Positions 35,569-43,785 of a stretch of DNA of 64,000 nt are shown piece after piece. The notes below the pieces were generated by a model, which did no database searches, was not told where the DNA came from, and worked only from the letters and a program-made list of their open reading frames with translations. The DNA is taken from NCBI GenBank assembly GCA_963741625.1, contig CAVUIT010000008.1, forward strand, positions 248,001 through 312,000, read 5' to 3'. Positions within the stretch are counted from its first letter, which is position 1. Every line of letters begins with the position of its first letter. Made by a program: the position numbers and the translations under genes. The stretch comes from CAWBBA01 sp963741625 (GTDB lineage: Bacteria; Desulfobacterota; Desulfomonilia; Desulfomonilales; Desulfomonilaceae).

Positions 35569-36063
35569 GTGCCTTCCAGACGCAAGACTCGTGAATTCGT
35601 ACTTCAGGTATTGTTCGCTGCTGACGCCAGGAACCAGGACCCGGCTGAGGTGTGGGAGTTCTTGGAGGGGCATTTCGGATCCGACCCGGAGGAAGTCGTC
35701 AAAATGCATCGGGTCATGAAGGACTTTGCTCGCGACCTCGTGTTGGCCGTATCCCGGGACTTGAAAGTAATAGACGAGTTGATAGCCCAATTGTCCCATC
35801 ATTGGAAGCTGCACAGAATCAACCGTGTCGACCGCAATATCCTGAGAATGGCTATAGCAGAGATCACCAATTTTCCGGAGATTCCCAGCAGAGTCATCTT
35901 GAATGAGGCCGTAGAGATCGGGAAGAAGTACGGCGCAGACAATTCCTCAGCTTTTATCAACGGAATTCTGGATCGAATTCACAATTTGGAACCCCGGCCC
36001 TCTTCTACTGCACAATTGCACAAGATTATCACAGAACTTGACGAATCCGGCACAACAGTCTAA
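35569..36063 (+). CDS. nusB: transcription antitermination factor NusB
   Basis: All-helical RNA-binding protein which, with NusE (S10), binds boxA in rRNA leader transcripts. PSRRKTREFVLQVLFAAD at the start, RVDRNILRMAIAEI in the middle and VILNEAVEIGKKYGADNSSAFINGILD near the end match the family throughout; 164 residues. Start is GTG 35569. It ends the ribE-ribBA-ribH-nusB group, whose linkage is widespread in bacteria. Confidence 0.94.
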   Translation: MPSRRKTREFVLQVLFAADARNQDPAEVWEFLEGHFGSDPEEVVKMHRVMKDFARDLVLAVSRDLKVIDELIAQLSHHWKLHRINRVDRNILRMAIAEITNFPEIPSRVILNEAVEIGKKYGADNSSAFINGILDRIHNLEPRPSSTAQLHKIITELDESGTTV

Positions 36064-36108
36064 AATTGTAATGCAATCTTCTGACCTCATTGTCAGAGGT
36101 AACAACTC

Positions 36109-37485
36109 ATGAGGATCCGCGCCATCTACCGCTGGCTCATAACTTTCCGCTTGCGACCTCTCTGCACTCCCCGTGCGCTCGTCTTTGCCGCACTTATCGC
36201 TGTTTCTTGCTTTGGTCAGTCCTTTTGCTTCGAGGCGGCAGCCCAAACCGGTAGTGAAGGTAAGTCTCAAGCCTCTGGAGCAGGCGACGTTCCGCCAGGT
36301 CAAAGCGTTGCTCCTATTGGAAACAGCGGGTACTTGGTTCCCATACCAGAAATCCGGATGAATCGGATCATAGGGGACAAGTCGGCTCCGTCCTCTACCC
36401 CGACTCCGCCAAAAGAAGTGCCCCCTGTCACCCCGGCCCCCGCGAAAGAACTTCCTCCCGTGGAGGAAGCAGGGCCTCCTCCGCCTGCGGAGGGTCCCGC
36501 CGCGCTACCGGACGGGCCTGATGTTAATAGCTTGCCTTTCGAACCTTTGGATCGCAGACCCGCGGTAGAGAAGCCTCTGGAGCGGAGGCCGGTCCAGGAG
36601 ACCCCGGAGAAAGAATACCGCCCTCCCGTGTTACAGTCCCCGGCAGCACCGGAAGATATTATGGAGGCCCCTGCACCGAAAAAAGAGCGTCTGGGAAAAA
36701 CGACCGCGCCGGTAATACCACCTCTGATGAACCTGGAACCCGTGAAAAGGCCTTCGAAGAATACGCCCCTCGAATCGATCAAGGCTCAAGATGATGCCGG
36801 CTCCAAGGAGGGGATACCGCTTGATCCGCGCCGTGAGCCGGAAACAATCCCTGGCGTAGAGCCTGAAGCACCAAAGGAAATATTGGCCCCAGCGGAACCC
36901 GCGCAGCCTCTGACAGCTCCCACCCCCGAGCTTTTGCCCGAACCTGCATTGAGGGAGCCGGTTCCTTCAGCGCTCACGCCTCCGGCCCTTGAAGAACCCG
37001 CAGAAACCTGAGCGAGCCCATCCCGGTGTCGAGCAAGCAACCCCGCCCGCGAAAGAGGTCTTGCCATCTCCCTTGGCCCACGAAGCTTTGGACAGTCCCG
37101 AAGTCAGGGAGTACCCTGAGGGAGACCGCGCCCTTGCTAGAGGAACTCTCCCTGCTCATGACCAGGGCCCCGTCGCTGAACATCGCCGATTACGACCCTT
37201 CCGACGCCGACGCGCCCATCGTGCCCAAGGAGATCTACCTGAAGATGGACTCGATGAAGAGGGAACTTCAGAAACCTCGATTCGAAGACGTTCGCCATAA
37301 TCCCCCCGCCCAAATACGGCCCCTTTCATGCCGTAATACGGGAATCAATAACAGAGACCTACCAGGCATGTGATGCCATAATCAGCTACCTTAACGAAAG
37401 AAACGACGAAAACCTCCAGAAGGTCATGGAACACCTGACCAAGGCCCGTGAACTCATCAGGAAGACGCGGAGCGCTCAAGGCTGA
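36109..37485 (+). CDS. proline-rich exported protein, interrupted by three apparent frameshifts
   Basis: The first frame (36109-37011) has a long basic N-terminus, a hydrophobic signal (LVFAALIAVSCFGQSFCFEA) and about 230 residues rich in Pro, Glu and Ala, likely disordered in the periplasm. Coding continues in other frames through EVLPSPLAHEALDSPEVREY, then LLEELSLLMTRAPSLNIADY, then YGPFHAVIRESITETYQACD to a TGA at 37483-37485. Each shift is cured by removing one base from a short run: AAA at 37004, CCC at 37114, six Cs at 37302. The corrected protein of about 457 residues ends in a helical domain. Family unknown. It follows nusB by 45 bases. Confidence 0.7.
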
Positions 37486-37929
37486 AGAGAAGCGGCCCGT
37501 TTTTGCGGGAACTATTGGGGGAATTTTTCGCCTCGGATGTCGTTCCGAAGTCTTCTGAGCCGCGCGGCCTCTGCAATTACTCGTCATGCTGACGATCCTT
37601 GCCGGAATCTTTTGACATCTTGTCAAGAATTTTGACATGACGATGTTTCAAAGGCGCCAACGGGTCCTGCTATTGTCCAAAAAATACCTCAGCATATCAG
37701 GTAATTGTTCCGCTAGCCTGCTTGCTCGATTTGGCACGACCATTGCTACTAGTGAATAACTTTGTGTGTCTGGCGGGAAAAGGTTACCATAGAAGCTGTT
37801 GAGTCAAACTCTCATCATGAGCCATGCCTGATCAAAAGTATTTTTCCGCCGGCCACTGATCCACAAATCAAGTCTTAAACTGCCCGCAACGGCTGTGAGC
37901 CGGGGGCGGAATTCCACCGGAGGAGATGG
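37486..37929. other. spacer without a recognisable gene
   Basis: No frame with coding character was found on either strand. A short direct TTTTGACAT(C/G) repeat lies near 37611-37638 (TTTTGACATCTTGTCAAGAATTTTGACATG, given here in pieces: TTTTGACATCTTG then TCAAGAATTTTGACATG). Confidence 0.3.
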
Positions 37930-38148
37930 ATGATGAAAAAGCTAGTTTTCTTGTCAACTCTCATGGCGTTTTTGATGCCAGCTGCGTTTGCTGTAGCGGG
38001 TTCAGGTGGAGACGGGAACCGGCTATCCATGAAGCAAGCTTGGGCGGCAGTACAAGCGGATCAAAAGAAACAGGCTGCCGCTGAGAAAGCCACGGCCGAG
38101 CAATTGCAGGCCGCTTTCACCTCATCCAAGGCCAAAAGCCGGAGATAA
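37930..38148 (+). CDS. small exported protein, Ala/Lys/Gln-rich
   Basis: A 72-residue protein with a signal peptide (KKLVFLSTLMAFLMPAAFAVAG) and a mature part of about 48 residues that is helical and rich in Ala, Gln and Lys (AVQADQKKQAAAEKATAEQL). A strong GGAGGAG lies upstream of the paired ATGs. A hairpin terminator follows 85 bases after the stop, so it is likely a monocistronic gene. No family recognised; its composition resembles other small exported coiled-coil proteins in this window. Confidence 0.7.
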   Translation: MMKKLVFLSTLMAFLMPAAFAVAGSGGDGNRLSMKQAWAAVQADQKKQAAAEKATAEQLQAAFTSSKAKSRR

Positions 38149-38233
38149 CTCGGAGCTTGCGCGGTCTATAGACCAAGCAGTCCCTAGCTGCCCAGGAGGT
38201 CGCTCTTTGTTGACTGGCCTGGCAATGAAAACC

Positions 38234-38262
38234 GGGGTGACCACAGCGGTCACCCCTTCGCT
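38234..38262 (+). terminator. hairpin terminator after the small exported protein gene
   Basis: A perfect nine-base stem GGGGTGACC (38234-38242) and GGTCACCCC (38248-38256) with loop ACAGC, followed by a moderately T-rich tail. Confidence 0.65.
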
Positions 38263-38616
38263 TTCAGTCCCGCTAATCCACCATCTGGCAGATGTGCCCC
38301 AGCCTTTTCAGCACAATTTGATTATAAAGAGTAGAGTAGGGCATACCTTCTCGCAAGAAGCGCCTTCCCAATTCGGCATCATTTGAACACAGATTGGTAT
38401 CGGAGCACCTTTCAACGAAATTTGGGATCGTCTGTCTTCTCCCCACCTTTTTTCTCCGCTACCTTACCCAGGAAATCCTCAGATCTCGACTCACACAATC
38501 CCAAGGCTGATTGTCGCCCAATCCTTGCACACCCGTGTAGGGCTTCATACATTTTTGGTATGTGATTGAACACGTGTTCGCAACTGAATGGCCGGAATTT
38601 GCGGAAGGAGAAGGCC

Positions 38617-39018
38617 ATGATAAAACCCAGTTGTTTGCTGATTGCTGTGTTGGCAATCGGCATCTCTCATTTCAGTATTGCTGCTCCGACACAGAGCAAA
38701 GATAGCGCGGAAACGAGACAACAGATTGAGCAGTTCAGGCAACAATTGCAGGATCAAATGACAAAGGAATACCAAGAATTCAAGCAGGACGTCATAGTCC
38801 GTGCCAAAAATGACCTGCTGAAATTTACCCAGAATCTGCCTCCGGAAACGAAACAAGATATTCAAACGTGGAAACAGCTAATCGAACAAAAGAAGCAGCA
38901 GATCATGGAACGTGCCAAGCTGGAATTGGATCTGAAGAGGAGCCAATTGGAAGAGCAAATGGAACAACAATTGGGAAAAAGGAGACAAGAACTTCAAGAG
39001 CAGCAAGAGAAGAAATAG
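38617..39018 (+). CDS. exported coiled-coil protein, Gln/Lys/Glu-rich
   Basis: A 133-residue protein: signal peptide (CLLIAVLAIGISHFSIAAPT), then an almost continuous helix rich in Gln, Glu and Lys (RQQIEQFRQQLQDQMTKEYQ, KLELDLKRSQLEEQMEQQLG). The frame is open from 38566, but ATG 38617 has GGAAGGAG eight bases upstream and sits at the right place for a signal peptide. The composition is close to the split gene at 27550 and to the gene at 40593, suggesting a group of periplasmic stalk-like proteins. Function unknown. Confidence 0.7.
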   Translation: MIKPSCLLIAVLAIGISHFSIAAPTQSKDSAETRQQIEQFRQQLQDQMTKEYQEFKQDVIVRAKNDLLKFTQNLPPETKQDIQTWKQLIEQKKQQIMERAKLELDLKRSQLEEQMEQQLGKRRQELQEQQEKK

Positions 39019-39193
39019 GTGCATCAGACATCTTTCCGCTAAGGTCTTCGATGTCTGTTGAATTCCTTTTTTCCGATCAATTACGTGGTGGGCACTCCGA
39101 GGTCAAATCGAGGGAAAATGCTAATTATAGGGCTCTGGAATCGAATGGTAAATCTGTGCAGGAGCAAAGAAATTCGCTAAGGGAGGATATCTC

Positions 39194-39703
39194 ATGAAAG
39201 CGAACGATGTGTTGAGGAAAGAACTGCTGGCGCTTCTGGAGGGGCGGAACGCGCACATGAGCTTCGATGATGTGCTATCCGATTTCCCGTTGGAGCATAT
39301 CAACAGCAAGGCCCCTGATACCCCGTATTCCTTCTGGCATTTCGTGGAACACATCCGTATCGCCCAGTGGGATATTCTGGAGTTCATCCGGAACCCCGAT
39401 CACGAGTCGCCGAAATATCCGGAGGGGTACCGTCCTCGCCCGGAAGAGACGACCGACGAAAAGGGGTGGCGGAAGAGCATCGAAGGCGTCCGGGCCGACC
39501 TTGAGGCGCTGAAGAAAATCGTCCGGGATGAGAAAACCGACCTATTCGCCCCAATTCCTCATGCCCCGGGTTACAACATCTTCCGAGAAATCGTCCTCGC
39601 TGCTGATCACAACGCCTACCACGTGGGTGAAATTGCCATCATGCGTCAGGTAATGAACATCTGGCCTGCGGGGAACAAGTACCTCACCGGCAAGCCGGAC
39701 TAA
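39194..39703 (+). CDS. DinB-family metal-binding protein
   Basis: A 169-residue four-helix-bundle protein of the DinB/YfiT superfamily. Three histidines in family positions can be seen: HFVEHIRIAQWDILE for the first and ADHNAYHVGEIAIMRQ for the other two. Some superfamily members transfer bacillithiol or mycothiol or act as metal-dependent hydrolases, but the role here is unknown. ATG 39194 has GGGAGG nine bases upstream. It is on the plus strand between two exported-protein genes with no clear link to either. Confidence 0.85.
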   Translation: MKANDVLRKELLALLEGRNAHMSFDDVLSDFPLEHINSKAPDTPYSFWHFVEHIRIAQWDILEFIRNPDHESPKYPEGYRPRPEETTDEKGWRKSIEGVRADLEALKKIVRDEKTDLFAPIPHAPGYNIFREIVLAADHNAYHVGEIAIMRQVMNIWPAGNKYLTGKPD

Positions 39704-39771
39704 CACGGGGAAGAGTTGCCGCAGAACAAGTTTGTTTGATTATTTTCCTGCCGTGAGGCCTTAGAACGGAG

Positions 39772-40580
39772 ATGGAACAGATGGCTCTTAAATACTTAAT
39801 TTGTCTTGTTGTACTCCTGGGCGGCATGTCTGCCTTTGCCGAAAATCCTACTCCTGTAATTCGCGAAGAGCACAAGGTTGTTGTGGACGGAGTCGAAGAA
39901 CATCTGGCGTCTTGAATGGGCAAGCCCTCCAAGCCCGGCATGCTCCCCAGATGAACCGGACGTATGGTCGACTTGTCCCTGCAGCGGCTTTGCCTTTGGA
40001 GAGCGCGGCAATTTGGTTCTCGTAAGAAAGAAACCGGGAGGAGAAGAAGAGCGTTTTGCGCTCACACAGCTCTTTGCCGGAGATTTTGACGCGCCGGGAA
40101 ATGTGGGGGAAGTCGTCTTGCGCCGATGGGACGTTCACGAAAAGGATATGGACCAGAGCGATTCGCCGGATTTTGCTGCACGCGTGCGGGCTCGTCCGAT
40201 TGCCACGGTAATGCGTTTCGCGGACTATGATCACGATGGCAAGGCCACCGAATTTCTGTTTCAGGTCGGAACATTGCCCTGCGGGAAGAGCGATGAGCGT
40301 GGCAATAGGGGTTTCTCGCCACAATCCACGCTTGCATGCGTTCAGCACGGCTGAACACCCTGAACGGCCGTTAGTCCTGCAAGCCTGGCAATGGGAATCT
40401 CTGCTCGAGGCAAAGGCCCCGATCAAGGTGACCGACTGGAAGTGCGGAGATCATGGATCCGACGCGGAGACTGAACTGGAACTGGCCATTGATGAGAACG
40501 GTATTCACGCGACAAATTGGACGTACGACTGTGACCAGGACGGACGCCGCGGAAAACTCGAGAGTAAAGAGGTGCGCTGA
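39772..40580 (+). CDS. exported hypothetical protein, interrupted by two apparent frameshifts
   Basis: ATG 39772 begins a signal peptide (LKYLICLVVLLGGMSAFAEN). The frame stops after 45 codons, yet coding continues in the next frame from about 39905 (LEWASPPSPACSPDEPD, FAFGERGNLVLVRKK, LRRWDVHEKDMDQSD) and then in the third from about 40285 (VSRHNPRLHAFSTAEHPERP) to a TGA at 40578-40580. Each change equals one extra base, near 39900 and near 40280. The corrected protein has about 268 residues and includes FADYDHDGKATEFLF and YDCDQDGRRG, which look like dockerin or EF-hand-like calcium loops. Function unknown. It converges with the coiled-coil gene on the other strand. Confidence 0.65.
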
Positions 40581-40592
40581 AGCACCCCTCAC

Positions 40593-41180
40593 TCAGTCTT
40601 TCGGGCAGGTGTCGATGTATTTCTGCTTGTGCTGCCCTAAAGCTTTCAGAAAATCCTCGTTTCCCTGCACACTCCCGCGCAGTTCCACGGCCACATAAGT
40701 GTCCCAGGCGAGACCTTCATAAATTGAGAGCAGCTTGGAAACTCTATGTGTCCTGGCATACTCTTGAAGCGACGAGTTCATGTTATGCAGGGCTTTCTTC
40801 ATCTTTGCCTTGGCAGCGGAAGCATCACTCGCTCTGACACTGGCCTCTGCTTCCGAGAAGAATTTCCCAACAGCCTGGCATGCGAGCTTTGTGACTTGCT
40901 TTTCGTCAACTGGTTGCTCCGGTTTCACAACCTTCTCTTCCTTGGGAGTCCCTTTTTCAGAAGGCTGCTGATCCGTGGCCGTGGCGGACGTCAGCACTGC
41001 TTTTCTCAAATCGTAAACCAGGTTCCTGAGATTGCTGACCTCATTTTTAAGATCGGAGATCTCTTTTTTGAGCTGATCCATTTCCCTGAAAACGTCCTGG
41101 GATTGGACGCTGGATATTGAACCAAGGAAAACGGCCACAAATAACAATAAAACCCGAGAATATCGCCAGCAGTTCTTCAT
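40593..41180 (-). CDS. exported coiled-coil protein
   Basis: A 195-residue protein: signal peptide (VLLLFVAVFLGSISSVQSQD), a coiled coil (FREMDQLKKEISDLKNEVSN, about 35 residues), a charged linker, and a helical C-terminal half (KMKKALHNMNSSLQEYARTH). ATG 41180 is preferred over ATG 41195 because GGGGG lies eight bases ahead of it. The coiled coil could drive trimer formation, as in YbgF/CpoB N-termini, although no TPR domain follows. I do not recognise a family. Confidence 0.65.
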   Translation of the reverse strand: MKNCWRYSRVLLLFVAVFLGSISSVQSQDVFREMDQLKKEISDLKNEVSNLRNLVYDLRKAVLTSATATDQQPSEKGTPKEEKVVKPEQPVDEKQVTKLACQAVGKFFSEAEASVRASDASAAKAKMKKALHNMNSSLQEYARTHRVSKLLSIYEGLAWDTYVAVELRGSVQGNEDFLKALGQHKQKYIDTCPKD

Positions 41181-41372
41181 GTCTCCGGCCCCCATTTGAA
41201 AGTATTACACTGCAATTTACACGAGATCATTCATCAAATCCAGCTTGAACTAGTTGTTTTGCCCGAAATTCCAAGTTGGGACAATGGAAGGATCTTATGC
41301 GATAATCCATCGAGCCTTCGGAGCCAAAGAGGGACCCGGTGCCTCAATGGCTTCTCTCAGTACTTCAAGAGG

Positions 41373-41816
41373 ATGTTAAACTTGGACACTCTTCAGCGTG
41401 GCGATGACAAGAACCTAGGCCAATCACGGGAGCGGCTTTTTGAATGCAAAGTCTACTATGAGGACACGGACTGTATGGCCGTAGTCTATCATGCCAACTA
41501 CTTGAAATACCTTGAAAGAGCTCGCACCGAATACTTGGCGGATCGATTAGCCGGCGTAGTGGAATACCACAATCAGGGATACTCATTCATGGTCCATAAG
41601 ATAGAGATGGTCTTCCATGCGCCCGCGAAGTTGGGGGATCCCCTTGTCGTACGGACTTGGATCGAGAGCACCACCCGATTCCGAATAGTCGTGAAGCAAA
41701 TTATCATCAAGAAAGGCGAACCCAAGGATTACCTGGTTACGGCCACCATTACTCTGGTCGCGGTAGGAGATGACGGGCAGTTGAGACAGGTCCCTGGGGA
41801 ATTCCACGATCTGTGA
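41373..41816 (+). CDS. acyl-CoA thioesterase, YbgC/4HBT family
   Basis: Hotdog-fold thioesterase of about 147 residues. The signature YYEDTDCMAVVYHANYLKYLERARTEYL holds the catalytic aspartate, and the rest (MVHKIEMVFHAPAKLGDPLVV, RIVVKQIIIKK) follows the YbgC pattern. Likely substrates are short-chain or aromatic acyl-CoA or acyl-ACP. YbgC genes often sit with tol-pal, which is not present. The frame is open back to 41196 but the upstream part has no family counterpart; ATG 41373 or TTG 41382 (AAGAGG nine bases upstream) is the likely start. Confidence 0.88.
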   Translation: MLNLDTLQRGDDKNLGQSRERLFECKVYYEDTDCMAVVYHANYLKYLERARTEYLADRLAGVVEYHNQGYSFMVHKIEMVFHAPAKLGDPLVVRTWIESTTRFRIVVKQIIIKKGEPKDYLVTATITLVAVGDDGQLRQVPGEFHDL

Positions 41817-41998
41817 ACTCGATCCTGGCAACCTGCCCAACCTTCGGGCGACTCTGAGGCGGAACCATGTGCCGGAAGCGGAAGCCCCAGCAAGGAATCC
41901 AGATCAACGAGCGTTTGCGGAGGTTGTATGAAGAGAACAAGGAAAGGGCACGATGGTGACACGCAAGAGACTAAGCAAATGTGCCATGCCGAAAGCCT

Positions 41999-42056
41999 GT
42001 AGGGGCGGACCAGTGAGTGCGCCCAAATCAGGGCAGACTCTCGGATCTGCCCCTAC
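41999..42056. repeat. GTAGGGGC repeat copy, 58 bases
   Basis: GTAGGGGC at 41999-42006 and GCCCCTAC at 42049-42056 bound this member of the family seen at 12466. Inside, GGGCAGA(CT) and the matching ATCTGCCC add a second stem. Its presence argues that translation of the downstream gene starts after it. Confidence 0.7.
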
Positions 42057-42114
42057 CTCCAGCTTGCACAATTGTCGGCTAAAGCCCTTCTCTCAGCGCC
42101 TGTTTCTACACTTG

Positions 42115-42984
42115 ATGGTGGTCTTTCTTTTCATAACTGTATGCCATGCCCCATCTAGCGCACAAGGAACGGACGCTGATTCTCTCATAAACAAGGCGCT
42201 AAAGTTGTCCGGAGTCACCGGCCCGTTGGACAAACTGGGCGGGGCGATTCTCTCGGCAATCCCCGGAGATGCATTTCCCGATGCGAAAATGAGAAATGAG
42301 GTGGCGGCGTATGTAAAAAAGGAAGCCGGCAAAGAGGCGTTGCTGTCTATAGTCCGCGCCGCGGTCAGGGAAGATTTTGACAAAGAGAGTATTGAAAGGG
42401 TGATCGGCTTTTACGATTCCAAGGTTGGGAGAAAAATCGGCCATCTCCAGGAGGCTTCGCTCGACCCAACGCTGCTCAAGAGCATTAGGGAGGGACGCAA
42501 GATAGCCTCTTCGTTGGAAGAACCCAGGTTGAGCCTTTTGCGAAGAATTATAAAGGCTGAAGGGGTGTCGGATTTCAACGGCACATTGTTGAGAAGCGTA
42601 ATACGGGGGTTGGTCGACGGCTCGCCGGCTGAAGGGCCGGGGCTTGCCACATCCGCGGAAGCGGTTCAAGAAAAGATAAATATTATGGAAAACGCGATTC
42701 GGTCGGGTCAGAATCGCACGGAAGACGTTGCCTTGGTTGCGTTTGCCTACACATTTCGTTCCGTTGACGATAAGGAACTCGAAGCGCTGGCCTCATACCA
42801 TGAGACGCCTCATGCCGCCTGGTTTCGGAGTGCAGTCCAGAAGGGGTTCGATCGAGCGGTTTACCAGACAGCAAGGTCGTTGGGGGAAGCGGTGACACGA
42901 TGGCGGAAGTTACCCCCTCAGGGCGATCCAGTTAGCGTCCCATCAGACCAAGCACCGGAGACGCGGGTCGGTGGCAATGGCTAG
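42115..42984 (+). CDS. exported hypothetical protein, DUF2059-like
   Basis: The frame is open from 41953, but its first part runs through an intergenic GTAGGGGC repeat, so the start is put at ATG 42115 (TTG 42064 also possible). The product, about 290 residues, has a signal peptide (MVVFLFITVCHAPSSAQG) and a helical mature part. The segment REDFDKESIERVIGFYDSKVGRKI resembles the DUF2059 pattern in which a helix ends in FY-S-GRK. A second copy-like stretch, FRSVDDKELEALASYHETPH, lies near residue 230, so the protein may be two such units in tandem. Function unknown. The gene at 43015 follows by 30 bases. Confidence 0.7.
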   Translation: MVVFLFITVCHAPSSAQGTDADSLINKALKLSGVTGPLDKLGGAILSAIPGDAFPDAKMRNEVAAYVKKEAGKEALLSIVRAAVREDFDKESIERVIGFYDSKVGRKIGHLQEASLDPTLLKSIREGRKIASSLEEPRLSLLRRIIKAEGVSDFNGTLLRSVIRGLVDGSPAEGPGLATSAEAVQEKINIMENAIRSGQNRTEDVALVAFAYTFRSVDDKELEALASYHETPHAAWFRSAVQKGFDRAVYQTARSLGEAVTRWRKLPPQGDPVSVPSDQAPETRVGGNG

Positions 42985-43014
42985 CAAGCATTCCCATAAA
43001 AAGAGCGTCGGGTT

Positions 43015-43564
43015 ATGACTCGCAGGTTGTTGAGAATCGTGACTCTTCTTCTGCTTGGCTCCTTCCAGGTGGGCAGCCTGAGCGCGAACGCCGTTGCCGC
43101 GGACAGCGGTTTTACCCAGGTACACTGATCCGGAACGACGATTCTCGTTCGATTATCCTTCGACCATGAAAGTCCGGGGAGCCGGCAACGATGAGGTTAA
43201 AGTCACCCATCCGGGCGCCACTCTGCGCATCACGGTTCTTGTTGAAAAGCGGCGGCGCACAGCCAGTGCGAGCGCTGAACTCCTGCTGGAAGCATTCAAG
43301 AAGACGCTGAAAGCCGAGATGAAAGATGCCGCGGTGCTGGAAGAGGGTAAGCTGGCGGGCCTTGAAGGCTCTCAGGGGTACATAGTCTGTTCTTTCAAGG
43401 ACCTACGAGGTATTCAGCTTGTCCAATTAGTACAGTATTACGTAACCGAAGACCGTGTGTTGCAAATGACCATCTCGGACCGACCGGAAGGGTTCAAGAA
43501 CCTTGAAAAGGTAGTGCGCAAGATTCACCAGTCTCTTAGGATATTGAATCCAAAGTTAAAATAG
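43015..43564 (+). CDS. exported PsbP/DcrB-like protein, with apparent frameshift
   Basis: ATG 43015 opens a signal peptide (LLRIVTLLLLGSFQVGSLSA). The frame stops after 37 codons, but from the run CCC at 43115-43117 the next frame continues with RYTDPERRFSFDYPSTMKV to a TAG at 43562-43564; removing one C joins the two as GFTRYTDPE. The mature part of about 150 residues has the FSFDYP start and the EKVVRKIHQSLRIL end typical of the PsbP/Mog1/DcrB fold, seen in many small exported proteins. It probably forms an operon with the preceding gene. Confidence 0.75.
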
Positions 43565-43643
43565 GAGTCAGACTTCCGGTCGTTTCGTTTGCGGTAGCAG
43601 GCCCTGGGATTGGCCTTTTCGCACGATATTTGACGAGGTTGGT

Positions 43644-43668
43644 GTAGGGGCAGACCTCGTGTCTGCCC
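43644..43668. repeat. partial GTAGGGGC repeat
   Basis: GTAGGGGC at 43644-43651 overlaps a perfect eight-base stem GGGCAGAC/GTCTGCCC (43648-43655 and 43661-43668). The far GCCCCTAC end is missing, so this is a truncated family member upstream of uvrB. Confidence 0.6.
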
Positions 43669-43785
43669 TGATGTGTGCGCACTCTCAGGTGATCGCCGAA
43701 CTCAATCTCGCTGCCCCAGCTGACAACTTCACGCCTCTCTACGGTTGCGGACCAAATTGATTCTCACAGAGAAGGGCACAGAAAC

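Noticed and set aside
36989..37373. Two independent small genes after the proline-rich gene
   Set aside because: Their sequence continues the proline-rich protein when one base is removed from each of three short runs, and neither has its own start signal.
41953..42114. Upstream extension of the exported DUF2059-like protein
   Set aside because: The extension translates a dispersed intergenic repeat and lacks a ribosome-binding site, so the gene is taken to start at 42115.
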